From the NCBI GenBank assembly GCA_905221605.1, contig CAJNDS010001001.1:490049-554048 (forward strand): DNA of 64,000 bases, in the 5' to 3' direction. A model generated the notes under the pieces. That model saw only the letters and a list, made by a program, of their open reading frames with translations. It was not told the DNA's origin and searched no databases. Origin of the DNA: Symbiodinium natans. Lineage: Eukaryota > Sar > Dinophyceae > Suessiales > Symbiodiniaceae. Made by a program: the position numbers and the translations under genes. Shown here piece by piece: positions 49,575 through 60,352 of this stretch. How positions within the stretch are numbered: position 1 is the stretch's first letter; every line of letters begins with the position of its first letter.

Positions 49575-50157
49575 GTTTAGGGTTTAGGGTTTAGGGGTTG
49601 GGGTTTGGGTGTAGGGAACCATAAACAGGCCTTAAGCCCTGAACCCTTAAAAAGAAACCTTCTGGACCCATCTCCCTGTCCCAATGGGCAGTTCTCTACA
49701 TTCCGTACTATGTACAAGACCCATAAAAACAACTCTAACTTCGAGAAGTACCCAAATCCTGAAGCCCTTTTAGAACCTCTGATGCATCTTGGAACCTTGT
49801 CCCTAAACCCTCCAAACCCTAAACCTGTAGGCCCTTCAAACCCTGTATGCGGAACGGCCCTTGCAGCCCTTGGCCCTAAATCCTAAGCATTGTGCCCACT
49901 AAGCCCTTGAAACCCTACATTCTACACGGCCGCCCTATACCCTTAAATCCCTCTAAACCCTGAAGCTCTTTTTGTTGCGTACCTTTGCGCCGCAAACCCT
50001 AAACCCTAAGCGAATAAAAGAAAAGGGATCCCAAACTCCAAACCCCAAACCCCAAACCTTAAACCCTGAACCCCCAAACCATTTATAGGCCCTAAACCCT
50101 AAACCCTAAACCCTAAACCCTAAACCCCAATCCTTCAACCCTAAACTCTAAACCCTA

Positions 50158-50330
50158 AACTACTGTTTGCTTAAGAACCCCAAAAAAACTAAAAAAACAA
50201 CAATAATCCCCATATTAACCTTAACAAGGAACAATATATGTACATATATATATATATATATGTTAAAAAAACTATTCATTTATGATTTTTGGTCTGGGTT
50301 CTTAAGCAGTTAGTAGTAAATGTGCCCGAA
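50158..50330. mobile_element. family 2 inverted-repeat element
   Basis: Left CTACTGTTTGCTTAAGAACCCC, right GGGTTCTTAAGCAGTTAGTAGTAA, with an (AT)n core. Confidence 0.85.
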
Positions 50331-50341
50331 GCCGTAAACCT

Positions 50342-50420
50342 CTGGCACCCATCGTCTTTTGAAACGCAAGCCTTGGCTTGCAGCAGGACCGTCAGCTCGG
50401 CAGCCTCTTGAGCTTGACTT
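50342..50420 (-). other. candidate exon
   Basis: Reads SQAQEAAELTVLLQAKACVS then KDDGCQRF. TTTAGGG array right, family 2 element left. The amphipathic helix is convincing, family unknown. Confidence 0.45.
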
Positions 50421-50577
50421 AGGGTTTAGGGTTTAGGGTTCAGGGTTCAGGGTTTAGGGTTTAGGGTTTGAGGGGGGGGTGGGGGAATGGGTTAGGTGGG
50501 GTTTAGGTGGGCCTGGGTGGGGTTTGGGTGGGGGTTCAGGTGGGGTCCAGGTGGGGTTGGGTGGGGATGGAAGTCCT

Positions 50578-50687
50578 GTACTTGGAGGTTTCATGGGTAC
50601 TTTCGTGTAGGGTTCCCAGATAAGGTTACAGCCACGATTACCATATTTACAACTCTACTTACAAGTACACATGAACCTTCAAGTAGC
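50578..50687. mobile_element. family 1 inverted-repeat element
   Basis: GTACTTGGAGGTTTCATGGG to CATGAACCTTCAAGTAG, GT...AG on the plus strand. On the minus strand a GC-rich piece DKGEQGV (acceptor CCACAG) ends at GCTACTTGAAGG, i.e. the element start would be a GC donor. Confidence 0.8.
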
Positions 50688-50739
50688 CTCACGCCCTGCT
50701 CCCCCTTGTCGCTGTGGAGGATTCAGGGTTTCGGGTTTC

Positions 50740-50806
50740 AGGGGCCCCTACCCGTTTCTGTTTTGTTGGCGCCCGCCATGACATAGTTGCCCCGAACATG
50801 AAGGAG
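50740..50806 (-). other. candidate exon
   Basis: After CTGCGTAG; frames SFMFGATMSWRAPTKQKR and LLHVRGNYVMAGANKTET are both open to a GTAGGG donor. Phase to the next piece cannot be fixed. Confidence 0.35.
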
Positions 50807-51009
50807 ACTACGCAGGTCTAGGTCTAGCCCCAATGCCACAACCCCCCGCAACCCTAGAACCCTAAAACCTATCCCCTACACACCCTAACCCCAAACCTAA
50901 ACCAAAGCTCGGCTTGGAGTCCTCTCACAGTTTGCCTCCTTCGGCATCTTTGCCACGACGCTCTTCTCCAAGAAGTCAGGCACCTGCATCCCATAAAAAC
51001 GGACACGGC

Positions 51010-51210
51010 CTATCTGCAAGCTCGATGAGAATTACATGTTGAAAGGTTCAGGGGGCTAGAAGGCACCTGGGCATGAGGGCCCATAGAACTTGAGCGTTGA
51101 TTCCAAACCAAGCCGTGCAACACCACGCGGGGTAGTTCTCTATGACCTTTGGGCACCCTCGTGACCAGGAACGTCGGAACGCCCCCGAACGCAAGCCATA
51201 GCTTAAGCAT
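51010..51210 (-). other. ATG reading frame, 66 aa
   Basis: ATG at 51210; MLKLWLAFGGVPTFLVTRVP start could be a signal or membrane anchor, with GC-rich third positions in the first 30 codons. Unrecognised. Confidence 0.35.
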
Positions 51211-51639
51211 GCAGCTTTTCTATCTAAACGGAAGCAACTCCGTCTACAATGTCTACAATCAGCAAGGCAGCTACAGTAAGTGGTGTGTAGTACCTTCCCT
51301 ACGGGTCCCCAAACCCTAAACCCTAAACCATGTACCCATACAGTATATACTCGAGGCCATACGCTATGATATGGGAACCCCTGACAGGCCCAAGTATATA
51401 CTTTACGGGGGTTTACGGACCCTCAATATACACTCCAAGAAAAGGATTCCCTTTAGTATACCTCTTGGAATATGGTGATGAGGACAGGATGTTCCAACTT
51501 TTGGAGTCTAATTACCGAAAACTAGATTGGTACATGGATCCTTTGGGTTTCCGGCTTGAGATTAAGCCGAGTGTGCGCCTCGCTGGGGCGCAGCCGTCGC
51601 ACGGCGTAGCCGCCCCAAGATAGGCCTTGCTTCACCACG

Positions 51640-52430
51640 ACATTCCTGGGCTTGCTGTATATGGGGGGTGTGAGGATGAGGGTCTGAAGGTGTGGTGACT
51701 CCTACACCCCCCTTAATTCCCCAGTCTTGGGCAAACCCTGAGCCCCAAACCCTTAACCCTGAAACGCCCTGAAGTGTAGTGTATGCAAGGTTCTCAAGAG
51801 AGGTTCGGAAGTAACACGGCTTTAGACTGCTGAGTGGCGTGCCAAGATTGAGTTGTGCGAGGCGCAGACTTTTTCAGGTGACATTGGGAGGGCTTCTTTT
51901 GCTCAAGCCTATCCCCAAGGTTCCCTAACACTCCCCACTACTGCTTCCCGAAGTGTCCCTAAGTACCTGCATGAACCTCCAGTTAATGCAAGTATACCCT
52001 GTAATCTCTTTGGGGGCCAGCTGAAGTAGGCACAACTCAGAGCCCTTGACCCCTTTGCTGCCCTTTTTTAGAAACAACCCTGTTCTGCCTGTTGTGGCCT
52101 TGAACCCTTTTCTACCCAGCTCTACCCCAAACCCTAAGCCCCAACACCCCAACCGCTGAGCACTGTCCGGTCTCTCCAGGGGAAGCCCCACCGACTTCGC
52201 GTCAGCACGCAGCTCCTGGCACTTTTCGGATGTGGTCGTGGGTCAACATATAAGTTATTTTGGGCCGGGACTTACCCTAGGGTCTAGGGTTTAGGGTTTT
52301 TTTTGCCACCCGCTTAGCTGACCTCTCGGACACTCTGCAGGGGAATGCCTGGATATACTGTATATGCGTTCACCTTCGGTTACACCGAAATCACAGACTA
52401 CTGAAATCCCCGAGTCCACAGCTGAGAGGT
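51640..52430. other. spacer with no supportable gene
   Basis: Contains a fragment of family 1 end (51958-51995, CTAAGTACCTGCATGAACCTCC) and an 88-codon minus frame without recognisable features. Confidence 0.4.
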
Positions 52431-52609
52431 TTAGGGTTTAGGGTTTAGGGTTTAGGGTTTAAACCCTAACCCCGAAACCCTAAACCCATTCCGACGTCGT
52501 AACCCCCTAACGACTCCCAAGAAGGACCGTCAGATCCACCCCGATGTAAACCCCAAATGCTGAAGCCACTATGCTGCTTCAAGTCCATAAAACTTTCAAC
52601 TGGGAGCCC

Positions 52610-52722
52610 AACCTACTATTTGCTTAAGAATCCAGAAAAATAAAAAGACTCTTCCTTATTAAGGTTAATATAGGGATTACTATTTTGTATTCTTTTGGGG
52701 TTCTTAAGCAAACAGTAGCAAT
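52610..52722. mobile_element. family 2 inverted-repeat element
   Basis: Left CCTACTATTTGCTTAAGAATCC, right GGGGTTCTTAAGCAAACAGTAG; shortest copy and close to a perfect foldback. Confidence 0.85.
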
Positions 52723-53084
52723 CGAGTCCTGGATAGCTCGCGCAGCCGCCACTGCCACGCTGCTGCCCCCGGCCCGCACGCCATGCTGCGTTCGACGGAG
52801 CTGAAGAAACCTCGGCCGCTGTTGTCTCGGTTCTATGGGGTTTAGATATCGCTGTATGGGGTTCTAGTAGGGTTATAGATTCATAGGCTCATAGGGTTTG
52901 GGGTTAAGACAGGCCTGGGTGGTTGTAGGGCTTTAGAGGGTTTAGGGCTCAAGCTTCCCAGACCCTACAAACCCTAAACCCTAAACCCTAAACCCTCGGC
53001 AGGTCTCAGCCTACCTTCCCCCGTAAGTTAGTGAATCAGGGTCCAGCCCGACAATGGAAAGAGGGGCTACTCTGGGTCCTAGAT

Positions 53085-54140
53085 GAAACCCTAAAACCCT
53101 AAACCCTAAAACCCTAAAACCCCAAAACCCCAAAACCCTAAAACCCTAAAACCCCAAAACCCCAAAACCCTAAAACCCTAAAACCCTAAAACCCCAAACC
53201 CCTAAAACCCCAAAACCCTAAAAACCTAAAACCCTAAAACCCTAAAACCCTAAAAACCTAAAACCCCAAAACCCCAAAACCCTAAAAAAACCCCAAAAAA
53301 CCCCAAAACCCCAAAACCCCAAAAACCCTAAAACCCTAAAACCCCAAACCCCAAAACCCTAAAAACCCCTAAAACCCCTAAAACCCCAAACCCTAAAACC
53401 CAAAACCCTAAAAAAACCCAAAACCCTACAACCCTAAAAACCTAAAACCCTAAAACCCCAAAACCCAAAACCCAAAACCCCAAAACCCTAAAACCCCAAA
53501 ACCCCAAAACCCCAAAACCCTAAAACCCTAAAACCCTAAAACCCCAAACCCCTAAAACCCCAAAACCCTAAAAACCTAAAACCCTAAAACCCTAAAACCC
53601 TAAAAACCTAAAACCCCAAAACCCCAAAACCCTAAAACCCTAAAACCCCAAAACCCCAAAACCCCAAAACCCCAAAACCCTAAAACCCCAAAACCCTAAA
53701 ACCCTAAAACCCCAAACCCCTAAAACCCTAAAACCCCAAAACCCTAAAACCCTAAAACCCCAAAACCCCAAAACCCTAAAACCCTAAAACCCTAAAACCC
53801 CAAAACCCTAAAAACCCTAAAACCCTAAAACCCTAAAACCCCTAAAACCCCAAAACCCTAAAAACCTAAAACCCTAAAACCCTAAAACCCCAAAACCCTA
53901 AAAACCCTAAAACCCTAAAACCCCAAAACCCTAAAACCCTAAAACCCCAAAACCCCAAAACCCTAAAACCCCAAAACCCCAAAACCCTAAAAACCTAAAA
54001 CCCTAAAACCCCAAAACCCTAAAACCCTAAAACCCCAAAACCCTAAAACCCTAAAACCCCAAAACCCTAAAACCCCTAAAACCCTAAAACCCTAAAAACC
54101 TAAAACCCTAAAACCCTAAAACCCAAAACCCCTAAAACCC
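53085..54140 (-). repeat. CCCTAAAA / CCCCAAAA eight-base array
   Basis: About 1.06 kb of units with four A rather than three, mixing CCCTAAAA and CCCCAAAA (the latter being the ciliate-type telomeric unit). A 117-base stretch at 53171-53287 is identical to 53521-53637, so a 350-bp higher-order block has been duplicated. Confidence 0.95.
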
Positions 54141-54204
54141 AGGATCTGGGAGTCCAAGCTCTCCCAACTGCCATCTTGAGGTTCAGAGGCTCATTGGGTT
54201 TGGA

Positions 54205-54272
54205 GGGGTTTAGGGTTTAGGGTTTAGGGTTTAGGGTTTAGGGTTTAGGGTTTAGGGTTTAGGGTTTAGGGT
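54205..54272 (+). repeat. interstitial telomeric array (TTTAGGG)
   Basis: Nine canonical units, opposite orientation to the adjacent 8-mer array. Confidence 0.95.
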
Positions 54273-54841
54273 TCCTCAACCCTTTTGCAGAACCCTAAAT
54301 CCTAAAACCCCAAACCCTAAAACCCCAAAACCCTAAAATGCTGAGGTTCAGACGGCTTTGGGGTTCAGGCTGCCTTTTTCGGGGCCCTGGGGGGCCGAAA
54401 GCCTTCTGCACCTCTGGGGTTTAGGGCTCAGAAGGTCTAGGGTTCAGGGTTCATAAGGTTTAGGGAACCGAAAGAACCATGTTGTGCATTCCTACATCCT
54501 GGAACGCCGTTTCAGGCGCCAAGTGTAGTACCACCCCGGAAATCGAAACCGCGCGTCGATCTAGACCATTGAAACTCTGAGCTAGTTGATGCACGATGTG
54601 CCCGAAAGCCTGATGTTTCCCTAAACCCTAAACCCGAAACCCTAAACCTTGTTAGTCTTGTGTCCAAGCAGCTTCGTGGGTGGCATCAGGGCACTCGAGT
54701 ACCTGAGGTCGAAATAATTTGACCCTGACCCTAAGAACCCCAGCCTACTCCTTTGCAGGTTCTTAACTAGTTTAAAGCCCCTTATAAGACCCTTAGGTAA
54801 CCTACTAAAAAGTGGGTTTTGAGTTCTTAAGGAACTTGGGT

Positions 54842-54986
54842 GCTTTGGGCAGCTAAGCCAAGCCCTCTGCAATCCATCTGACATGAACTTGCCCACCCCG
54901 AAACCGAAACCAACCAAAGATCCTGACCGCGAGCCCCCCCTCTGCGAAACGAACTCCGCACAGCGCTCCTCCACGTCTACACCTCT
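54842..54986 (-). other. candidate coding region
   Basis: Reads VTRGVDVEERCAEFVSQRGG, then VGKFMSDGLQRAWLSCPKHP. Overlapping minus frames with other start codons are less convincing. Unrecognised. Confidence 0.4.
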
Positions 54987-55660
54987 GGTAACTTAAGATT
55001 GCGACCAAGGCAACATACCGTCTGCGCAGAAAAAGTGAGGCCGAAAGGGCGCGACGAAGCAGTGAAAAACCGCAAGCCCGAAAACGCATGCGCTCTCGTG
55101 CCTCTTCTCACTGTGGAGCTTGTCCAAGGGGGCACTGGGGTACAGGAGCCTTGACTGGGACTTCACCGCCTGCATGCAGTGTTGGCTTTATGCATGTAGA
55201 ATGTAGAAACTACGAGAAGCTACAGATATAAACAAGCATACCAACACACAGCTGTCTACATGCATATATACCTACATAAACAAAAAATAAGCAGAAATGT
55301 ATAAACATAATCTATACACCTCTCGAAAAAACGCATATATATATATATATAAATATAAATATATATATACACATACAATTTATACAATCGTGTTTTGTAT
55401 AATAAGAAACGCATTTTCACCGTCACCGATTGAGGTGTAGGAAAAAAAGGCTTCGGTCTCGCGAGTGAAGAGGTCGTCGGCGCTGGGATCTGCAGCCCCA
55501 CAAAGCCGCAAGACAAGCCCCCTCACCTCCAGCCCAGGCCTTCTTAACCCCTGAATCGGGTTTTTGGGGTTTGGGGTTTGGGGTTTAGGGTTAGGGTTTA
55601 GGGTTTAGGGTTTCGGGTTTAGGATTAGATACCCTTCAGAAGCTTCAAAAACCAAGCCAT

Positions 55661-55743
55661 TCACAGGGCCGCCTCCAGGACAGGGTAGTAGTCCCAGGAG
55701 GGGATGCCTAGGCTGCTCAGCACCACGTGAAGATGACTGAGCC
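55661..55743 (-). other. candidate terminal exon
   Basis: Acceptor CTTTGCAG; reads LSHLHVVLSSLGIPSWDYYP then VLEAAL and TGA. Third positions strongly G/C. Best candidate for a true C-terminus among the small pieces; upstream exon not identified. Confidence 0.5.
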
Positions 55744-55800
55744 CTGCAAAGAGGCCTATGAGTCTTAACAGGTTTAGGGTTTAGGGTTTAGGGTTTAAGG

Positions 55801-55895
55801 CTCCATGGACCCTCCTACAGAGGGACTGGCACCTCCTAAGGAGGGTTCTGGGGTCTCAATTCCTGGGGTGTTGAGGGCCCAAGAGCCTTAGGTCA
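55801..55895. repeat. family 6 dispersed repeat
   Basis: Follows a TTTAGGG run, like the copy at 20300. Confidence 0.7.
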
Positions 55896-56090
55896 TACAT
55901 GGCAGGCCCCACAAGCCACCCACCAGAAATCCGAGACCATTGCAAGATGAATTGTGGTGCAAGGACAAGCCTTTGGTTGGACAGTTGAGGCGTTTAGCGT
56001 TCGAGGCTGTTGGAGCCAGAGTGGCCGGCGAACGCTAGAAGAACTAAAGCTACCAGAAAGCAATCCTTCGAAGTTTAGCAGCGCTTGCAT
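55893..56090 (-). other. ATG reading frame, 65 aa
   Basis: ATG at 56090; MQALLNFEGLLSGSFSSSSV start is Ser/Arg-rich like a transit peptide. A plus frame (55954-56184) overlaps. Confidence 0.3.
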
Positions 56091-56119
56091 TGTGGTTGTA
56101 GGGGCTCAGAGACGGCAGC

Positions 56120-56185
56120 TCAGGCACACTCCTTCTCGTACTTGCCGTGCCAGGCGTGCAGCATCACGGCCGCGGCACCGTTGAT
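56120..56185 (-). other. candidate terminal exon
   Basis: 66 bases, phase 0, acceptor GATTTGCAG; INGAAAVMLHAWHGKYEKEC then A and TGA. Nearly all third positions G/C. A family 1 element starts 18 bases upstream in the presumed intron. Confidence 0.5.
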
Positions 56186-56202
56186 CTGCAAATCAGGCAG
56201 CA

Positions 56203-56330
56203 CTTGGAGGTTCATTTGGGGCAATTAGAAGTAGGGCTTTGAGCAGGGTAACTATGGTTCAAACCTGGTTCAGGGTACCTCATAACCCTATACTTCTACG
56301 TACCCTAATGACCTCAACATCATGAGGCTT
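56203..56330. mobile_element. family 1 inverted-repeat element
   Basis: Left CACTTGGAGGTTCATTTGGGG, core GTAACTATGGTT, right end decayed (ACCTCAACATCATG). Confidence 0.7.
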
Positions 56331-57209
56331 TGAGGTCTACAGGGTTTAGGGGTGGGAGGGTGGTAACTTTAAGGTTAAGGGTTTAGGGGTTTTACAGACA
56401 TATATAGGGCTTACTTGTTTAAGGGCGCGGATACAGAGCCCCCTCAACTCTGCTCGGCATGGCTCGGCCGTTGCCTTCCCACTCTTGGCGGCCGCGCCTA
56501 CCGCCAGCCACCTGCCACGTCGTGAGCAGCCCGGAAACGCTATAATCCATAATGTCCCTAAACCCTAAACCCTAAACCCTAAACCCTAAACCCTAAATCC
56601 TAAATCCTATACGTCCAGAGCCCTGATTATCAGGGTACTAGAGCCCCTTAGGACCCCATTATTGAGTCATTGGAAGGATGGGGTTAGGTGAGGAGTAGGG
56701 CATGTTTCTTGAATGGCACGTGGGTCCCTGGTGAACTTTAAGGGGGGATCCTCACACCAAGGATATTGGCATCTCTGGGATTGCCGCGCAGGTGTGCGCA
56801 CTCGCCTAGTTTTGAGAGGCAGAGGGAGAGAGGGAGGGAGGGATGGTGATCCAAGTCCAAGCCAAGCGAACAACATCAGCACAGCAGTAGTGCTGCACAG
56901 CCAATTTCTTCCGGAACAGGCATCACAAATGCAAGGAGGGTTGGGGAGGTTTACGAAATCCTAAACCCCCTTTGCGCCAGTACCCTAAACCCTAAAACCC
57001 TTCTTCGCAGCAGGCCTAGACAAGCTGTTCACGTTCGCAACAAATCCTAAACCCTTTTCCCTAAACCCCAAACCCTAAACCCCAAGCCCTAAGCCCCGAG
57101 CGCCATCGAAATGTGCAGAAGAAGCGAGCTGGGAGTCGCGAGGCTCGATCTTTCACAGGCCACCGCCGGACCTCTTCGCTTTTCAACGTGGTTCGAGACT
57201 TCTGCTTGG

Positions 57210-57300
57210 GGATGTTCACCTTTATACTAAGCGTGCGCAATAGGGACTCTTTTTAAAAGAGGGTACCATCATCCCTATAAATGGACTGTTAGGATCCCAG
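57210..57300. mobile_element. family 3 inverted-repeat element
   Basis: Left GGATGTTCACCTTTATACTAAG; right half diverged (ACTGTTAGGATCCC). Confidence 0.5.
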
Positions 57301-57434
57301 ATTCTACTCTTGCTAAAGCCCTGCACACCTAAACTGCCTTTTGGGCGTTCAACGCCTGTGGGTTCTTTAGGGAAGTTCCGCCTCAGATCTGTCTCGCGGC
57401 TTGCAAGAACTTTCAGGGCATCACACAGAAACAT
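57301..57434 (-). other. candidate ATG-starting exon
   Basis: ATG at 57434; MFLCDALKVLASRETDLRRN then FPKEPTGVERPKGSL. The open frame continues into the family 3 element (to 57222), so the exon probably ends before it. Confidence 0.35.
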
Positions 57435-57715
57435 GGCCTATGAGATGCATACATATCATACAACCACGAAACTTGATTAGATTTCTGAACTCTTCTTGAA
57501 CGGGAACCTACTATCAGTCGAAGGCCCAGCTAGCTTGCTGTACCCCATGCACTTTGTAACAGAACATAACGTAGCACGGCGCGCACGACCAAAACGCAAA
57601 GGCACATGCACAGAGAGACATGTATGAGTATATTGGTAATACACATACAAACCCTAAACCCTAAACCCTAACCCTAAACCCTAAACCCTTGGGTCAAACA
57701 ACCCCCCCCCCCAAC

Positions 57716-57740
57716 AAAAAAAAAAAAAAAAAAAAAAAAA
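57716..57740. repeat. poly-C then poly-A tract
   Basis: C10 followed by about 24 A. Confidence 0.9.
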
Positions 57741-58502
57741 GACCAACATCTTGGGGTCTGCTGGGGCCGAAGCACCGCTTCTTTCTGTACTAAGTGCTTA
57801 AGAACCACCCAAAAAAAAACTACTCAGAGAGCCCAATACATAACCCTAAACCCTGAACCCTGAACCCTAAATCCCCTGTGAAATAAGTCAGGAACATACC
57901 TGAAACCATAGTAGGCTCCTGAGAAACTATCGAGCTCTGGATAAACCCGAAATCTCTACACCCCCCTCTCCGACCGCACATTCGAAGTCCACCCAGCTTG
58001 ATCTTTCCACCCTGGGTCCTCTGCCCTTCAACCCTTAAACTCTTAAGCCAGGAACGTTATGGGAGTCCAATCCTATAAACTATAAACCCCAAACCCCACA
58101 ATTTTGTAGGAGTATTGGGGCTCTCTGGACACCAGCTGGATCTTCAACCCTAAGCCCTAACCTCTAAACCCTAAACCCGAAGCCCTAAACCCTTAAACCC
58201 CCAAAACCCTTAATTTCTAGGAGTCACACCCGAAACCCTAAACCCCACACCCTTAAACCCCAAAAGAGCCCTTAATTTGTAGGAGGATTTGTCCTCTCTA
58301 CTCTAACCCATAAACCCTAAACCCCACACCCTTAAACCCCAAAAAGCCCTTAGTTTCTAGGAGTCTTTGGGCTCCTCCTACACCCTTAAACCCATTAAAA
58401 AAACAAATAAACCCTAAACCCTAAAACCCTAAACCCTAAGACCCTAAACCCTACACATTTATAGGAGTATTTGTCCTCTCTGGATACCGGGCTTCTGCGC
58501 AC

Positions 58503-58565
58503 CTGGAAGCCAAGCTCCCGCGCAGCCCGGGCCAGCAGGGAACAGAAGACCAGGCTGGTGAGCTC
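58503..58565 (-). other. candidate exon
   Basis: 63 bases, 21 codons in phase 0 both ends; acceptor CCTCCAG, donor GTGCGC. Reads ELTSLVFCSLLARAARELGF then Q; about 20 of 23 third positions G/C. Its first bases (CCAGGAGCTNACC) are repeated three times in the repeat array on its right. Confidence 0.5.
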
Positions 58566-58915
58566 CTGGAGGTTTAGGGTTAGGGTTTAGGGTTTAGGGT
58601 TTAGGGTTTAGGTCAGCTCCTGGAGGTTTAGGGGGTTGAAGGGGTTGAAGGGTTTGAAGGGTTCATAAGGTCAGCTCCTGGAGGTTTAGGAGGTTTAGGG
58701 GGTTGAAGGGTTTGAAGGGTTCATAAGGTCAGCTCCTGGAGGTTTAGGGGTTGAAGGGTTTGAAGGGTTGAAGGGTTCATAGGGTGGGTTTAGGGTTTCG
58801 GGTTTGAAGGGTTTAGGGGTTGAAGGGCTTGAAGGGCTTGAAGGGTTTGAAGGGTTTGAAGGGTTTGAGGGGTTGAAGGGTTGAAGGGTTGAAGGATGTA
58901 GGGGTTTTTAGGGAG
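58557..58915 (+). repeat. exon-start plus telomere-like minisatellite
   Basis: The block (G)TCAGCTCCTGGAGGTTTAGG occurs at 58557, 58613, 58671 and 58731, separated by GGGTTGAAGGG and TTTAGGG units, then decays into GGGTTTGAA repeats. Confidence 0.85.
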
Positions 58916-59273
58916 CCTGGTCAGCTTCTGACTGGAAGGCATCCTTCTTTTTTGTGTCTGAGTGGAAGGGCTGAGGGATGTAGGGGGATGTAGGGTTTAG
59001 GGTTTGAGGGTTTAGGGTCCTCTTTCAGGGGGGGTTAGGCCTCCTAGGGTCTTCGTTTCTGAGACAAGGGTTGAGGGGGGGTTTAGGGCTTGGGGTCCTC
59101 TATTTTCTGAGTCGTCAAGAGAGGGCCGTAGAGGTTTTACGGTTTTGGCGTCCCGTTCACGGCTACCTTTATCGGGTTTAGGGATAGGGGTTCTCGTTTC
59201 TGAGTCAAGGGTTGGGGGATGTCGAGGTTTTGGGTTTAAGGATTAGGCTTTTAAAGCAGGGCTGTTGGGGATT

Positions 59274-59390
59274 ACTCGAAAGTTCAGTCGGGTACTTACG
59301 TACAAGTAGGGTTAGGAGTACCTGAAAAGTACAAAACCAAACAGGTTATGACCATAAGTGACTCTACTTCTAAGAGTATCCATGAATAGG
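59274..59390. mobile_element. family 1 element (decayed)
   Basis: Left CTCGAAAGTTCAGTCGGGTACTTA, core GACCATAAGTGACTCTACTT, right GTATCCATGAATAGGG. Confidence 0.55.
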
Positions 59391-59652
59391 GTTGTCTACA
59401 GGGATTAGGGTGGATGGACCCTACTGGCACAGTCAGCCCTGGACTAAACTCGCATGAGGCTGCCAAGGGTGTTCGAAGTCTTCTAAGCCCGTGCTACCGT
59501 CAACTTAGATGGCCATGCTGTCGACCGTCTGGGGATTCTACAGGTACTTCGGCTTCATGCCCTATATGTGTAGTGGAGGGGGGCTCTAGAAAGACAATTC
59601 CTATGGGAATCATATTTACAGAGCTCAATTTGTAGTAATTGGGGCCATTGAG

Positions 59653-59685
59653 CTTTAGCACTGCTTTAGCACTGCTTTAGCACTG
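59653..59685. repeat. 11-bp tandem, three copies
   Basis: GCTTTAGCACT repeated. Confidence 0.9.
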
Positions 59686-59914
59686 ATTCGAAGTCAAGCC
59701 AGTAATTTTACAAGTCTCTGGCGAACCGCAGGGAAGGATCCTGTCAAACTCTCTGCACGAGCAGCCAAGACAATCCTTGGACCTTTACACCCTCTAAACC
59801 GTTCAAAGCGAATCCCGAAAAGCCGTCTGGTAGTTGCTTTAGGCCAAGTGCTCCCGACACCCTGAGCCTGAAACCCTACAGACCTTACACACCCCTGAAA
59901 CCATGCAAAGCCTT

Positions 59915-60005
59915 TAAACCCTTTGAAGCCCTTAAAGCCTTTAAACCCTTTGAAGCCCTTAAAGCCTTTAAACCCTTGAAGCCCTGAAAAGCCTTTAAAC
60001 CCTTT
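59915..60005. repeat. 27-bp tandem, three copies
   Basis: Units of CCCTTTGAAGCCCTTAAAGC plus CTTTAAA. Confidence 0.85.
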
Positions 60006-60254
60006 AAGCCTCTTTGAGCCGTTTGAACCCGAAGGACCCGGTCAGCCAGGACACACAGCAAAGCGGCATCCGGGCAGCAAGCCGCTGGGCGACCTGAAGG
60101 ATTCTGTGCTTTAAGCCCTTAACCCTAAACCCTAAACCCTAAACCCTAAATTATATGAATAGGTCGCCTTCTAATTGCAGAAGGGAAACTCAAAATCGGT
60201 CCCAAGGCACGACCCAGTGATTTTAAAGCCCCCTACAAAAACAAAACCTCCGAA

Positions 60255-60352
60255 TGGCCGAAATCGGGTGCATTTGGGGATTCGGGGGGGGGCGCTCCTC
60301 CTGAAGCTCAGGAGGCATGGTCGCGTCCACCTTCTGCTTGCCTCGGGCACAG
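60255..60352 (-). other. candidate exon
   Basis: Reads ARGKQKVDATMPPELQEERP then PPNPQMH; high third-position GC. A 90-codon ATG minus frame (60171-60443) in another phase overlaps and is less convincing. Confidence 0.35.

Noticed and set aside
51330-51623. 97-codon plus frame rich in Tyr and Pro
   Set aside because: The first half is made of a repeated ATATAC-rich palindromic stretch; no domain or splice context.
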